From: JACCZH01 sp963729445
GTDB taxonomy: Bacteria; Chloroflexota; Chloroflexia; Thermomicrobiales; CFX8
Assembly (NCBI GenBank): GCA_963729445.1
Contig: CAVSNU010000005.1
Span: 434,001-498,000, forward strand
Length of the DNA stretch: 64,000 nucleotides
Direction: 5' to 3'
Numbering within the stretch: the first letter of the stretch is position 1; the number at the start of each line of letters is the position of its first letter. Shown piece after piece: positions 52,301 to 61,356 of the stretch. The notes below the pieces were generated by a model, which saw only the letters and a list, made by a program, of their open reading frames with translations, was not told the origin of the DNA and made no database searches. A program made the position numbers and the translations under genes.

Positions 52301-52434
52301 CAGACACCTCCAGCCACACCACCGAAGTAGAAGGTCGCTTTCTCCGTCGGGTGGCCGGCGACCGCCACCACTCGTCCCGCCCGATGCGGCCCAATATTGC
52401 GCCACTCAAGCGATTGGAACATCTTCTGACCCAT
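49310..52434 (-). pseudogene. VPS10/sortilin-like BNR beta-propeller protein, two frameshifts
   Basis: The locus encodes a protein of about 1040 residues, a ten-bladed-type propeller with many Asp-box/BNR repeats: GVWKTTDGGAHWFNITDGQ, GVYKSTDGGKTWTNMG, GVYRSKDGGQTWEQVLYKS, HVHRSTDEGASWEVISPDL, LVHICRDGGANWENITPSD. A C-terminal coiled-coil-like region (LRAIRKQVEEWEERTKGNEE) follows. It lacks a signal peptide. Frame breaks near 51640 and 50655 split it into three parts, each fixable by one base. GGGGAAAG precedes ATG 52434. Such proteins are frequent in Chloroflexota and related groups and are often named glycosyl hydrolase, without proof of activity. Confidence 0.85.
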
Positions 52435-52613
52435 ACTTGGCTTTCCCCTTCGTCATACTTTATGTCATGCGTACGCGATCTCACAACGCCAAAGGGGATT
52501 TTCAGTGCATTTGGGGTTGCTGTCAAGACGGCAGGTGTGAACCTCGTGCCTGAACCCAACGAGGGGCGTTGCAGCGTGACTAGTTCGTCTAGCAAATGAG
52601 ACCTTCGATTTCC

Positions 52614-55286
52614 TTACTCTGAACCCGCCGCGGTAATTGCTGCAGCTACCAACAGTTCGAGTGAATTCTCGTCGCCAGCACTGATTGAGAAGATCCAGGT
52701 GCTCTCAGCCGGCGCCCAGCGAATAGCTAGCGTTGGGACACCCTGCACCGTTACGTTCTCGGTTGCCCACACTACACCACTGTCTTGACCGACGTCGATC
52801 GCATCATCGCTCGAGATCTGATACGCGATTAAATCGGTTGCTGTCCAATCTGGTGGAAAGAACGAGCCGCTGGTCAAATCGATGATGGTCAACCCTGGGT
52901 GATCGAACTCATCTAGTGGTCCATAGCTGACTGAGATGCGGTCTGTTTCAACAGCAATGCCCAATAGCCGGCGCTCCAGACCGTTCAGTTCCTCGGGCAT
53001 AGCCGCGGCCAACGCCTCGATACCATCACGATCAGTCGGCCACTCGACGCTAGCCAATGCCATTGGTGCCTGATTCTGGGGTATTGGCACGGGCGTTGGA
53101 GCCGCACTCTCGCTCGTGAACTCGATCTCGCTCAGTAACGCGATCGAGTTCACGATCTCCAGCAGCGTCTCCTCTTCGATGTTGGTGGCGCCGATGTCGT
53201 AATGGACACCGTTCACCTCCCAGCGCACCCGGAGAATGGGAAGCTCCCCTTCACGAGGTTCGCGGTAGAGTGTTGTTTCAACGCCCTGAATGGTGATGGG
53301 CACGGCCTCCTGGTCGTCACGGGGAGGATCGTCACCAAATCCGCCGGGCCGTTGGGCGAATCCAATCATCCTGGGAGGCGAGCTGCTGTTGTCGATGAAG
53401 GTCGCGTTGACGGCAGGCGCGGTCGGCGGCCCTGAGATGGTTAACCCGTTCTCCTGCAACTCGAACCCGTCGAGTTGAACTGGGATGGCGAGCTCGAAGT
53501 CCACATTACCTTGCATCTCCTCGAAGCGTTCGAGGATGGATGCAATACCGTCTTCGATAGGTGTCACGGCAGGCGTCTGTGTTGATGCCGGTTCACTGGC
53601 TGTTATTGGGGTGTTCTCTGCGGTAGCCGCTGGCGTGGGGACGACATCGTCTGCCGCATCCTCTGCTGGATCTCGCCCTACCGGATCAATCACGATCTGG
53701 TTGAAGTCTTCAAAACGGCGTTCCGCCAGGACGTCGAGCGTGACGGCGTCGAGGCGCTGAACACGTTGTGGCATCTCATCTGATTGGATGAACGTGGTGA
53801 CGTAGATACTCTGTCCATCAGGGGCAGGAATCACCCTGTCGATCTGTTCCCCCTCATACGCCCTGGCGAGCACGCTACGCTGGTCGAGGTCCACGAGCGT
53901 CAGGCCAAACTCGGGGCGGTTTCGTTCGCCCACGGCGTTGCTGGTGGCGTGCAGATACAGTTGCCTTCCGTCCGGCGAGAACACTGCGAAGGTCACTGCG
54001 TCGTCTCGGGTCTGAACAGCGGTTGATCCGGGCGCAGACTCAAACCAGGGACGCGGTCCTGCATCGTCTGCGGCGATGTGAATGGTGTCCTGAACGGTCA
54101 ATGTCTCGGCATCAAGCAACGTCACCGTCTGGGTATCCGCATGTGCGACCGCAATCTGTCGACCATCGGGTGAGATGGCGACTGCCGGTATCAGGAGATT
54201 GGTCATCGGCGTGCCCGCATCCGGGTCGAGATTCCAGGCCCCAGCGGGAATGTCTGTCAGCTCAACACGGTCGATCTCGTCGCCGGTCGCGATGTCGTAG
54301 GCCATCATCCGGAGCGGTTCCGGCGTGTCAGTCACGCTTGCCGGTGAGACCCAGGCGCGGATGAGCTTCGTGGCATCGGCGTTGAAGAAGAGCGTGTCTC
54401 TTCCGATGCGGCTGTCGCGCTCGATTGTGCCGACAAGGTCTCCGTTCAGAGTGTTGTAGATATGCCAACGTGGTGGCTGTGAACTATCTGGTTTCAGAGC
54501 GCTCTGGACGGCCAATCGTGAGCCATCATTGCTGAGGATCGGCCAGCCGACATGTTCCTCCGGATGGAACCGCAGACGCTCCGCGCCACCGAATCCATCC
54601 TGTACGACGATCGTCACCTCATCGGCAGCCAGGGGTTCGTCGCCCGGCCCGATCTCCCGCGCGTATTCGATCCGCACCAGTGTCGATCCATCACGCGCGA
54701 GGCTGTAGCTGGAGGGTAGCTCACCTTCGGGCATGTTTTCCCGATCCAGAAGGGTTTCCTTGTCAATCGGGATGAGGGATCGTGGGCCGGCACCCTGGCC
54801 GGCGGTGACATACACATCGAAGTCTCCGGACAGCTGCGTCCCGCCCGTCGCGGTTTCATCGTTCTCCGAGCGCATGCTCTGGTAGATGGCGACCCCACCC
54901 AGCACCAGCGCAAAGAGCAGCAGGATAGCGGCCAGCTCGGGCACCTCCCGCATCCATCTGCGGATACGCGATGGGTGAGATCGGTCGCTAACGGGTTCGT
55001 CCGCCGAAGGGGTCGTGGTGGTGGATGTCGGCAGTGTGCCGTCGTTGCTGGTCTGGGATGGCTGGAGCGGAGCGAGCTCGCGCACGAGCCGGTCAACCGC
55101 TTGCGACTCGAATCCGGACCCTGGTTCGGCGGGGTCACGCAGACTTTTCATCAACCGGGCGGTGTCGACCAGGCTGAGCATCTCATGATCGCCACGTTCG
55201 TGGGGCGACGGGGACACTTCGCGGTTGAGCGCGTCGATTGCCTGATCGAGACGCGTGTCGAAGTCGTAGAGATGTGTCTCGTTCAT
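52614..55286 (-). CDS. Membrane-anchored anti-sigma-like protein with extracytoplasmic beta-propeller
   Basis: The 890-residue protein has a cytoplasmic N-terminus (1-115) that begins with a helix (HLYDFDTRLDQAIDALNREV). One membrane helix follows at about 116-136 (PELAAILLLFALVLGGVAIY), then a large outside part. The latter contains WD40/YVTN-like blades (LIPAVAISPDGRQIAVAHAD; AVFSPDGRQLYLHATSN), a Pro/Thr linker near 545-590, and a C-terminal alpha-beta region. Its start overlaps the sigma-factor stop by four bases. By position and topology it is the sigma factor's membrane-bound partner, probably an anti-sigma sensor. No classical zinc-binding HxxxCxxC motif is seen, so mechanism is inferred. 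Confidence 0.8.
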   Translation of the reverse strand: MNETHLYDFDTRLDQAIDALNREVSPSPHERGDHEMLSLVDTARLMKSLRDPAEPGSGFESQAVDRLVRELAPLQPSQTSNDGTLPTSTTTTPSADEPVSDRSHPSRIRRWMREVPELAAILLLFALVLGGVAIYQSMRSENDETATGGTQLSGDFDVYVTAGQGAGPRSLIPIDKETLLDRENMPEGELPSSYSLARDGSTLVRIEYAREIGPGDEPLAADEVTIVVQDGFGGAERLRFHPEEHVGWPILSNDGSRLAVQSALKPDSSQPPRWHIYNTLNGDLVGTIERDSRIGRDTLFFNADATKLIRAWVSPASVTDTPEPLRMMAYDIATGDEIDRVELTDIPAGAWNLDPDAGTPMTNLLIPAVAISPDGRQIAVAHADTQTVTLLDAETLTVQDTIHIAADDAGPRPWFESAPGSTAVQTRDDAVTFAVFSPDGRQLYLHATSNAVGERNRPEFGLTLVDLDQRSVLARAYEGEQIDRVIPAPDGQSIYVTTFIQSDEMPQRVQRLDAVTLDVLAERRFEDFNQIVIDPVGRDPAEDAADDVVPTPAATAENTPITASEPASTQTPAVTPIEDGIASILERFEEMQGNVDFELAIPVQLDGFELQENGLTISGPPTAPAVNATFIDNSSSPPRMIGFAQRPGGFGDDPPRDDQEAVPITIQGVETTLYREPREGELPILRVRWEVNGVHYDIGATNIEEETLLEIVNSIALLSEIEFTSESAAPTPVPIPQNQAPMALASVEWPTDRDGIEALAAAMPEELNGLERRLLGIAVETDRISVSYGPLDEFDHPGLTIIDLTSGSFFPPDWTATDLIAYQISSDDAIDVGQDSGVVWATENVTVQGVPTLAIRWAPAESTWIFSISAGDENSLELLVAAAITAAGSE

Positions 55287-55825
55287 ATCGACAGTTCCTC
55301 TCGCAGCGCGGCGCGCAGGGCGGTGAGCGCCCGGCGCTGGAGCTGGCGAACGGCGTCCGGGCTGCGGTCCATCAGCTTGCCTGCCTCTTGCGATGAACAG
55401 CCTTCGATGATGCGCAGGCGGATGACGGTCTGGTGGTCCGGGTCGAGCCCTTCCAGGGCGGACCGAAGCGTGGCGTGGTCGGCGTTGACCAGCGCCTGGT
55501 GCTCCGGTCCGGGCTCGCTGGAAGGCAGGGGCGGGATACTCTCCAGATCGGCGCTCGGCGGCTTACGAGTCCGCCAGCGGTCGCGGAGCAGGTTCAGGGC
55601 GATGGTGGTCAGGTACTGGTGGAACGGCTTGCCGGTGTCGTGGTAGCGATCCAGCGACCGGAACGCCCTCAGAAAGACCTCCTGGGTGAGATCCTGCGCC
55701 TCGCTGCGATTCTGGACTGCGCGGTAGATCAGCCCGTAAATCGGCCGCCACTCGCGCCCAAACAGCTCTTCAATCGCGGCGCGATCCCCTGCCTGTGCCC
55801 GTTGAAGGAGTTGGATATCCGGCAT
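55283..55825 (-). CDS. ECF-type sigma-70 family RNA polymerase sigma factor
   Basis: The 180-residue protein has region 2 (AIEELFGREWRPIYGLIYRA then VQNRSEAQDLTQEVFLRAFR) and region 4 (LEGLDPDHQTVIRLRIIEGC then SSQEAGKLMDRSPDAVRQLQ). The linker between them carries no region 3, as in ECF sigma factors. AAGGGGG precedes ATG 55825. It is translationally coupled to the propeller membrane protein. A possible autoregulated promoter upstream includes GTCACAAATT and CGTTCT, but this was judged by eye only. Confidence 0.93.
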   Translation of the reverse strand: MPDIQLLQRAQAGDRAAIEELFGREWRPIYGLIYRAVQNRSEAQDLTQEVFLRAFRSLDRYHDTGKPFHQYLTTIALNLLRDRWRTRKPPSADLESIPPLPSSEPGPEHQALVNADHATLRSALEGLDPDHQTVIRLRIIEGCSSQEAGKLMDRSPDAVRQLQRRALTALRAALREELSI

Positions 55826-55920
55826 GCCCTTGCCCCCTTACCAACACAGAACGAAGGCGCGTTGAATTTGTGACGCGAGAAACGGCGTCATGCATGCCAG
55901 CGTAGTCGATGAAAGAAGAA

Positions 55921-55948
55921 TTGGACAGTACGCAAATTGTGTTATAGA
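55921..55948 (+). promoter_or_regulatory. Predicted sigma-70 promoter for the membrane-protein genes
   Basis: TTGGAC (55921-55926) and TATAGA (55943-55948) are separated by 16 bases and point rightward. The first gene in that direction starts at 56092, about 140 bases on. The sites lie between divergent genes, where a promoter is expected. Confidence 0.45.
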
Positions 55949-56091
55949 TTGAGTGCATCGATGACATGTACACGACAGGATTTCGACAGGGACCAGCGTG
56001 CCACGCATCTCTTCCGCGCAGGATCTGTTGATTATGGTGATAGGTGTACCGATCCCGCTCGTCCTCGCGTAACGCTATATGGGAGTGAGTC

Positions 56092-56490
56092 GTGAACGAG
56101 CATGGCAGGTTATGGACGACGCTCCTGGATGCCGGATGGCTCAGTCCGCTGCTGCGGCTCCTCGGCGTGCTGACGCCGGCGCTGTACCTGCTGCTCTACC
56201 CCTGGCCGATGGCCGGCGGGGAGATCCTGCTTGGGTTTGGCGGCATGGCAATCGTCTCGGGGGCACTGCTGCGCACGTGGTGGGCGGCGCTCATCGTCCC
56301 GGCGGTCACGGTTGCGGTGCTCGTCGGTTACGCGCTGGCTGTCCGTGGAGGATTCTCACTGGCCGGCGACGAGTTCACGACCGGTGGCGCAGTTGTCGCG
56401 TTCGTCTTCATACTCTATCTGATGGCAATTGCGGCATTGCTGGGAGTTCTGATCGGCCGGCAGGTTCTTCGAGATAGTGAAGCGGGTTGA
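56092..56490 (+). CDS. Small integral membrane protein
   Basis: A 132-residue protein with four membrane spans (LLGVLTPALYLLLYPWPMAG; EILLGFGGMAIVSGALL; AALIVPAVTVAVLVGYALAV; VVAFVFILYLMAIAALLGVL). The GTG start follows GGGAGTGA. It is the first of four short membrane-protein genes on one strand, separated by 24, 31 and 91 bases, that probably form an operon. I recognise no family. Confidence 0.7.
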   Translation: MNEHGRLWTTLLDAGWLSPLLRLLGVLTPALYLLLYPWPMAGGEILLGFGGMAIVSGALLRTWWAALIVPAVTVAVLVGYALAVRGGFSLAGDEFTTGGAVVAFVFILYLMAIAALLGVLIGRQVLRDSEAG

Positions 56491-56514
56491 TCCTCAAAGC
56501 GTTGGAGCAGTTAG

Positions 56515-56814
56515 ATGAAGCAAGTCTGGATAAATCCCGACGGTCTGGCTGCCATACGCGTCTCACTCGCCGCGTTGATCGTCGGTGGTGTCTGGGTTGT
56601 CTACCTCTTCTGGATTGCGGGTCCGTTTCCCCCCGACATCCTCCGGTTGGTGCCGGTGGTCTGGCTCGTGAGTTCCTTCGCGGGGCTGATCCTGGGTCTA
56701 CAGGCGGCCCTGGCCGATGTTCGTCGCTACCTCGGCATCATCAGCGTGCTCCTGTGTCTCCCGAGTATCCCGCTCGCCGCCGTGTTCGCGCTCGCGGCTA
56801 TGGTGGGGGATTAG
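56515..56814 (+). CDS. Small integral membrane protein
   Basis: A 99-residue protein with three membrane spans (AAIRVSLAALIVGGVWVVYL; LVPVVWLVSSFAGLILGLQA; IISVLLCLPSIPLAAVFALA). TTGGAGCAG precedes ATG 56515. It lies 24 bases after the preceding membrane gene. No family or function is recognised. Confidence 0.68.
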   Translation: MKQVWINPDGLAAIRVSLAALIVGGVWVVYLFWIAGPFPPDILRLVPVVWLVSSFAGLILGLQAALADVRRYLGIISVLLCLPSIPLAAVFALAAMVGD

Positions 56815-56845
56815 AGAGCGTCTGAGCGGGCCAGAGACAGCGCTC

Positions 56846-57262
56846 ATGAGCACGACATCTCGGCCGTTCAACATGGATGAAGGGTACCGTTCAGTAGAAA
56901 ATGGGCTGCCTGTGACACGCTTCCTGAAACGCGCGCTGCTCCGCACCTGGCTGGGGGTGATCGGGGTGATCTTGTCGATTACGGCAGCCCTCGCTATTAC
57001 CGGGATCTGGGAACCGCTCTGGGACGTGTATGGCTGGCGTGTCGTGGCGTCCGGGATCATGACCCTCATAGTCTTTGCCTACGCGGGCCTCCAGGAGTTT
57101 TTTCGCCCTCCGAACCCGTATGGCCGTCTCCACCCGCTGTACGACATGCGCGATCTCGGTCCTGCGGGGGAGCTGCACAGCAGCGAGCTGAGCTGGCTGT
57201 GGAGTGCGGCCCTGCTCATCGGATCCGCTGTCGCACTGTTCGTGACGACCTATTGGATATGA
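56846..57262 (+). CDS. Small integral membrane protein
   Basis: A 138-residue protein with three predicted spans (WLGVIGVILSITAALAITGI; WRVVASGIMTLIVFAYAGLQ; LSWLWSAALLIGSAVALFVT). A polar N-terminus and the loop EFFRPPNPYGRLHPLYDMRD are also present. The start at ATG 56846 has only GAGA upstream; ATG 56873 is possible. It probably belongs to the same operon as its neighbours. Function unknown. Confidence 0.65.
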   Translation: MSTTSRPFNMDEGYRSVENGLPVTRFLKRALLRTWLGVIGVILSITAALAITGIWEPLWDVYGWRVVASGIMTLIVFAYAGLQEFFRPPNPYGRLHPLYDMRDLGPAGELHSSELSWLWSAALLIGSAVALFVTTYWI

Positions 57263-57353
57263 GCGCCCGTCAACTGGTGCTGGAACAAGCGATCATGCCG
57301 TCGAAAAACGAGTCACATATGATGAACGACCTGACGAAGTCTGGAGAACAACC

Positions 57354-57740
57354 GTGCAATTACCAACACTCGCGCGCAGTCTTGCAGGCATCGTTTCTCC
57401 GGTTGCCGTGTCTATCGTCGCGCTTGGGCTCGATCAGTCTGGCCTGGTTGAGATTCCGTGGGTTGGTGGCGCTGTTGTCGTGATGATCGTTGCAGGATTC
57501 CTCTGCGGTTTCTTGCTGCGCTCGCCGTTGGCACCCGCATATATCTTCGCGCTCTGGCTCGTCTGGGCTGTGGTCGTTCTGGTAACCGACGATGGACGCT
57601 CAGACCCGCCAGCGGACGCCACGGTGCTCATCATGTTGCCGCTGTTGGTGCTCCCTGCGGCATTGGCCGCGTTGATAGGAAGCCTGGTCTCTACTGCCTG
57701 GATGGGACGTTCGCGCATGCGACGGAATGGGAACGTCTAA
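57354..57740 (+). CDS. Small integral membrane protein
   Basis: A 128-residue protein with about four spans (IVSPVAVSIVALGLDQSG; GGAVVVMIVAGFLCGFLLRS; APAYIFALWLVWAVVVLVTD; ATVLIMLPLLVLPAALAALI) and a basic C-terminal tail. The GTG start follows GGAGAA. It is the last of four such genes and is followed by a bidirectional inverted repeat. No family recognised. Confidence 0.68.
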   Translation: MQLPTLARSLAGIVSPVAVSIVALGLDQSGLVEIPWVGGAVVVMIVAGFLCGFLLRSPLAPAYIFALWLVWAVVVLVTDDGRSDPPADATVLIMLPLLVLPAALAALIGSLVSTAWMGRSRMRRNGNV

Positions 57741-57753
57741 AGAGGCTGGGAAG

Positions 57754-57815
57754 ACGGATCCCCCGTTCCTCGGATTGACACTTCAACATGTCATTCCGGC
57801 GAAGGAGGGATCCGT
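57754..57815. terminator. Inverted repeat between convergent genes
   Basis: ACGGATCCC (57754-57762) is mirrored by GGGATCCGT (57807-57815). It lies between the stop codons at 57740 (rightward) and 57828 (leftward). It may terminate both and resembles the GATCC-containing intergenic repeats seen near 15129 and 18540. Confidence 0.45.
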
Positions 57816-57827
57816 TCCGGGTGTGGC

Positions 57828-59684
57828 TTAGCCGGCCAGCTTCTTCACGGCGTCCGCGATGTGCGCCGCGTCGATCCCGGCGAAGGCGAGCATCTCCTGG
57901 GGTGTGCCGGAGCCAGGGAGGTCTCGCGGGGCGAGGTGGATCATTTTCAGGTTGGCCGGGGCCGCGCCGTCCTGCGCGATCAGGGCTTCCAGGACGGCCG
58001 AGCCGATCCCGCCTTCCGGCCAGTGGTCTTCGGCGACTACCAGCTTGTTGCCGGTTGCCTGGAGCGCTTCTTTCAGTGTCGCGACATCAACCGGCTTGAC
58101 GGAGTAGAGGTCGATCAGTCGCACGTTGACTCCGTCTGCGGAGAGCTGGTCGCACGCTTTCACCGCTTCGTGCACGGTGATGCCGGCTGCGACAACGGTC
58201 ACCTGGTCATTGTCTGACTGCCGCACGACGCTGCTTCCGCCGATCTTGAACTGCTCGCCGTTGGAGTAGAGAATGGGCGTTTTCTCGCGGGTGGTGCGGA
58301 TGTAGCTGATGCCCGGCTGGTCGGCCATGGCCGCCACGAGCTGGGCGGTCTGGTTCGCGTCGCTCGGGTAGAGCACGGTGCTGCCGAAGACGGAGCGCAC
58401 CATGGCGATGTCTTCCAGCGCCATCTGCGACGGACCGTCTTCACCGATCGAGACGCCGGCGTGCGAGCCGCACAACCGGATGTTCGCCTGCGAGATTGCG
58501 GCCATACGGATGAAATCGAACGCGCGCGTCATGAACGCTCCGAAGGTTGACGCGAAGGGCACGTACTCGCGCACGCTCATGCCTACCGCCGCCGCAACCA
58601 TCTGCTGTTCGGCGATGAACATCTCGAAGAAGCGCTCCGGGTACGCCTCCGCGAAGATAATCGACATCGTTGAATTGCTGACCTCGCCGTCGAGCGCAAC
58701 GACACGCTCGTTGACCGCGCCGAGCGCCTTGAGCGCGTCTCCGTACGCCTGCCGGGTGGCGACCGACGTGCCGGGGTCGTACTTCGGAAGCTGCGGCTTG
58801 CCGGTGACGGATCTGCTCACCGGTGAAGCGGGCGGCGGCTTGGGAACCTCGATGGTGATGTTGGACTCTCCGCCGAGCTCCTCGATGGCCTCTTTTGCCT
58901 GCTCGTCGTCCAGCGCCTTGCCGTGCATGCCGGGCTTGTTCTCCAGGAAGGAGACTCCGGCGCCTTTCTTGGTCTGGGCGACGATAACGACCGGCTTGTC
59001 TTTCGTATCGATCGCTTCCTTATAGGCACGGTCGATCTGGTTGAAATCGTGGCCGTCGATCGTGATCGCGTGCCAGCCGAAGGCACGCGCCCGCTCGGCG
59101 TAGAGCTCGGCGTTCCACCCGTGGGCAGTCTCGCCACGCTGGCCGAGGCGGTTCATGTCGATAATCGCGATCAGGTTGTCCAGCTTGTAGTAGCTGGCGT
59201 GGTCGAACGCTTCCCACATCGAGCCCTCGGCCATCTCGCTGTCGCCGCAGAGCACCCAGACACGGTAGTCGACCTGGTCGAGGTACTTGCCGGCCAGGGC
59301 GACACCGACACCGATCGGGAGGCCCTGTCCCAGCGAACCGGTGGCGACATCGACCCAGGGCAGCGCTGGAGTTGGGTGACCCTGGAACTTGCTGCCGAAC
59401 TCCCGGTAGGTCATCATCTCGGCGTCGGAGATCGCGCCGGCTGCCTTGAAGACCGCGTAGAGCAGCGACGAAGCGTGGCCTTTCGAGAAGATCAGGTGGT
59501 CGTTGGCCGGGTTTTTCGGGTTATCGAAGTCGTAGCGCAGGTACTTGCTCGTCAGCACAGCCATCAGGTCCGCGGCCGACAGGGCCGAGGACGGATGTCC
59601 GGAGCCAGCCTTCGTGCTGGTGCGGATGCTGTCGACTCGCAGCTGTTGTGCGAGCTTTTGAATCTGATCGGTTGCCACGGTCAT
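57828..59684 (-). CDS. tkt: Transketolase
   Basis: The 618-residue ThDP enzyme transfers two-carbon units between sugar phosphates in the pentose-phosphate or Calvin-type cycle. N-terminal half: STKAGSGHPSSALSAADLMA, DHLIFSKGHASSLLYAVFKA and the ThDP motif CGDSEMAEGSMWEAFDHASY then YKLDNLIAIIDMNRLGQRG. C-terminal half: RVVALDGEVSNSTMSIIFAE, FAEAYPERFFEMFIAEQQMV and the TKC domain. It is slightly shorter than E. coli TktA, as in many Chloroflexota. I use ATG 59684, with GGAG nine bases before; ATG 59699 is an alternative. It is not in an operon with other pathway genes. Confidence 0.95.
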   Translation of the reverse strand: MTVATDQIQKLAQQLRVDSIRTSTKAGSGHPSSALSAADLMAVLTSKYLRYDFDNPKNPANDHLIFSKGHASSLLYAVFKAAGAISDAEMMTYREFGSKFQGHPTPALPWVDVATGSLGQGLPIGVGVALAGKYLDQVDYRVWVLCGDSEMAEGSMWEAFDHASYYKLDNLIAIIDMNRLGQRGETAHGWNAELYAERARAFGWHAITIDGHDFNQIDRAYKEAIDTKDKPVVIVAQTKKGAGVSFLENKPGMHGKALDDEQAKEAIEELGGESNITIEVPKPPPASPVSRSVTGKPQLPKYDPGTSVATRQAYGDALKALGAVNERVVALDGEVSNSTMSIIFAEAYPERFFEMFIAEQQMVAAAVGMSVREYVPFASTFGAFMTRAFDFIRMAAISQANIRLCGSHAGVSIGEDGPSQMALEDIAMVRSVFGSTVLYPSDANQTAQLVAAMADQPGISYIRTTREKTPILYSNGEQFKIGGSSVVRQSDNDQVTVVAAGITVHEAVKACDQLSADGVNVRLIDLYSVKPVDVATLKEALQATGNKLVVAEDHWPEGGIGSAVLEALIAQDGAAPANLKMIHLAPRDLPGSGTPQEMLAFAGIDAAHIADAVKKLAG

Positions 59685-59848
59685 CTCGGAAGTCTCCATT
59701 TCGTCTGTATTCAGGGGTGTAGTGTGAAGTCACTACGCCACCACTCTACTAAGGATTCAGGATTTCCGACACTTTAGCCAACTTTTTCACTCCAGATACC
59801 GAATGTAGCTCCCGGATCGCCACCTACAGCGCTGCGCTCAGGGAGCGA

Positions 59849-60772
59849 TCATGTTCCTCGCTCATCCTGATATCTGGCCAGATCCTTCTGCGCCTCAGCG
59901 AGCTGCCGCCGGAGGATGGGCAGGCGTTCGCGCCAGCGCTGGGCCTCTTCCTCCTGGTGGTTGCGCTCGGCCAACAGCCGGTCAATCTCGGACTGGATGT
60001 TCTGGGCTTCCCACTGTCGCCGTTGACATGCCGGGCAGCGGCCCTTCCAGTCCCTCCAGCCACCGCACGCTGGACAGGGCCGCGCCAGATCTGCCAGGGT
60101 CATCTGCGGCTGGGGTTTGTTCTCAAAAGCGTTCTCTTGCAGATGCTCCGCGAAGGTGGAGAGACTGTGGGCCAGATGCTCGCGCAGATCGTCGCGCTGG
60201 TTCTCGGGCACTTTTCCGGGGATCAGCGCGCGGATGTCGCCTTCCACCCGGTGGAGCTGGGCCTCGGTGCGCGTGTGGCCGCGTTCCGACCAGTCGATCT
60301 CCTCGGTATAGCGAAACGGCACGTCGCCCACCCGAAAACGGATGTCGGCGGGGTCTCCGGGAACCAGCTCTTCTCCTACATCGGCGTGGACTTCGGCGGT
60401 CCGCCCCGGGTAGACACGCTCGATCGTGACCGGGGCTGGCGGGAGCGTGACACCGGCACTCTCTGGTGGAGCTGAGACGATGCTCTGGGCGTCTTTCCGA
60501 GCCTGGCTGATGGCCCGGTCGATCTCGGCAACGCGCTCGGACCAGCGGTTCTCTTCTGCCAGCGCGGTTTCGGACCGCTCAATATCAAACATGAGGTCTT
60601 GCACGCGTCGTTCCAGCCGTTGCCGGCGGCGCGCCCGGGTGGCTGGATCGCTGAGGTCGACCGGGCTTTTATGTCCACGGGGGCGGCCGACGACCTGCTC
60701 CTGCGCTTGAGGCCGCGGTTCCGCGGGCTCGTCTCGCTCCTGTTTGCGCCTGAGAGAGTTCCACCATGACAT
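59849..60772 (-). CDS. Coiled-coil protein with zinc ribbon
   Basis: The 307-residue protein has basic disordered residues 1-40, then a long coiled coil (RRRQRLERRVQDLMFDIERS; EENRWSERVAEIDRAISQAR). A globular centre follows (VYPGRTAEVHADVGEELVPG), then a zinc ribbon CPACGGWRDWKGRCPACQRR at about residues 233-252, and a C-terminal coiled coil (EIDRLLAERNHQEEEAQRWR). I do not recognise the family. A scaffold or nucleic-acid-linked role is possible. ATG 60772 is chosen over a GTG six bases upstream. Confidence 0.65.
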   Translation of the reverse strand: MSWWNSLRRKQERDEPAEPRPQAQEQVVGRPRGHKSPVDLSDPATRARRRQRLERRVQDLMFDIERSETALAEENRWSERVAEIDRAISQARKDAQSIVSAPPESAGVTLPPAPVTIERVYPGRTAEVHADVGEELVPGDPADIRFRVGDVPFRYTEEIDWSERGHTRTEAQLHRVEGDIRALIPGKVPENQRDDLREHLAHSLSTFAEHLQENAFENKPQPQMTLADLARPCPACGGWRDWKGRCPACQRRQWEAQNIQSEIDRLLAERNHQEEEAQRWRERLPILRRQLAEAQKDLARYQDERGT

Positions 60773-60940
60773 GGTCACGCTGCTTTCCAGTTGGCTCTGT
60801 GCCGTGTTGTCGCCTGGCTTGCGGCTGCCGCTGAAGACGCACAGCGTCTCCTACCAGCGTATCTTATTGAGCCGCGTCTGCCGACCGTTATAATCCGGGA
60901 GAGCAGTCGTGACAGGCTGACAATGGGTAAGGAGAGGGAT

Positions 60941-61336
60941 ATGCTCGCGCACAAATTCTTGATGATCTTTCTGGTACTGTCTCTCGCACTTGCCGGGTGC
61001 GCGATCGGTGGCGATAACGAGGAAGACAGCGCAGTCTCGATTGAGAACGCCCAGACCTGCGAAGAGGTAGCGGATTATTTCGCCGAGGTGGCACAGGATT
61101 TCATTAATGACGCCGAGGACGCAGGCATGAGCGCGCTGGCCGCCGGTATGGAGTCAGAAGTCGTTCAGGAATACCTGCCGCAACTCGAACGTACCCAGCA
61201 GAAGGCGGACGAGCTTGGTTGTACCGAGGACGAGATGCGACCGCTGCTGTCCGAGCGCGTGAATGAGCTCGAAACCGACGGTCCGGTTGGCGAATTCATC
61301 CTGCAACTGCTGCGCGACCAGGGGCTTGCGCAGTAG
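60941..61336 (+). CDS. Small predicted lipoprotein
   Basis: A 131-residue precursor with a signal peptide and lipobox (MLAHKFLMIFLVLSLALAGC). The mature part is acidic and helical: TCEEVADYFAEVAQDFINDA then EDAGMSALAAGMESEVVQEY, with a conserved-looking pair of cysteines (TCEE, LGCTEDEM). TAAGGAGAGG precedes ATG 60941. It is probably anchored on the outer face of the membrane. No function is known. Two hairpins follow the stop. Confidence 0.75.
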   Translation: MLAHKFLMIFLVLSLALAGCAIGGDNEEDSAVSIENAQTCEEVADYFAEVAQDFINDAEDAGMSALAAGMESEVVQEYLPQLERTQQKADELGCTEDEMRPLLSERVNELETDGPVGEFILQLLRDQGLAQ

Positions 61337-61356
61337 GCTCCCATACCTTGGGCCTT

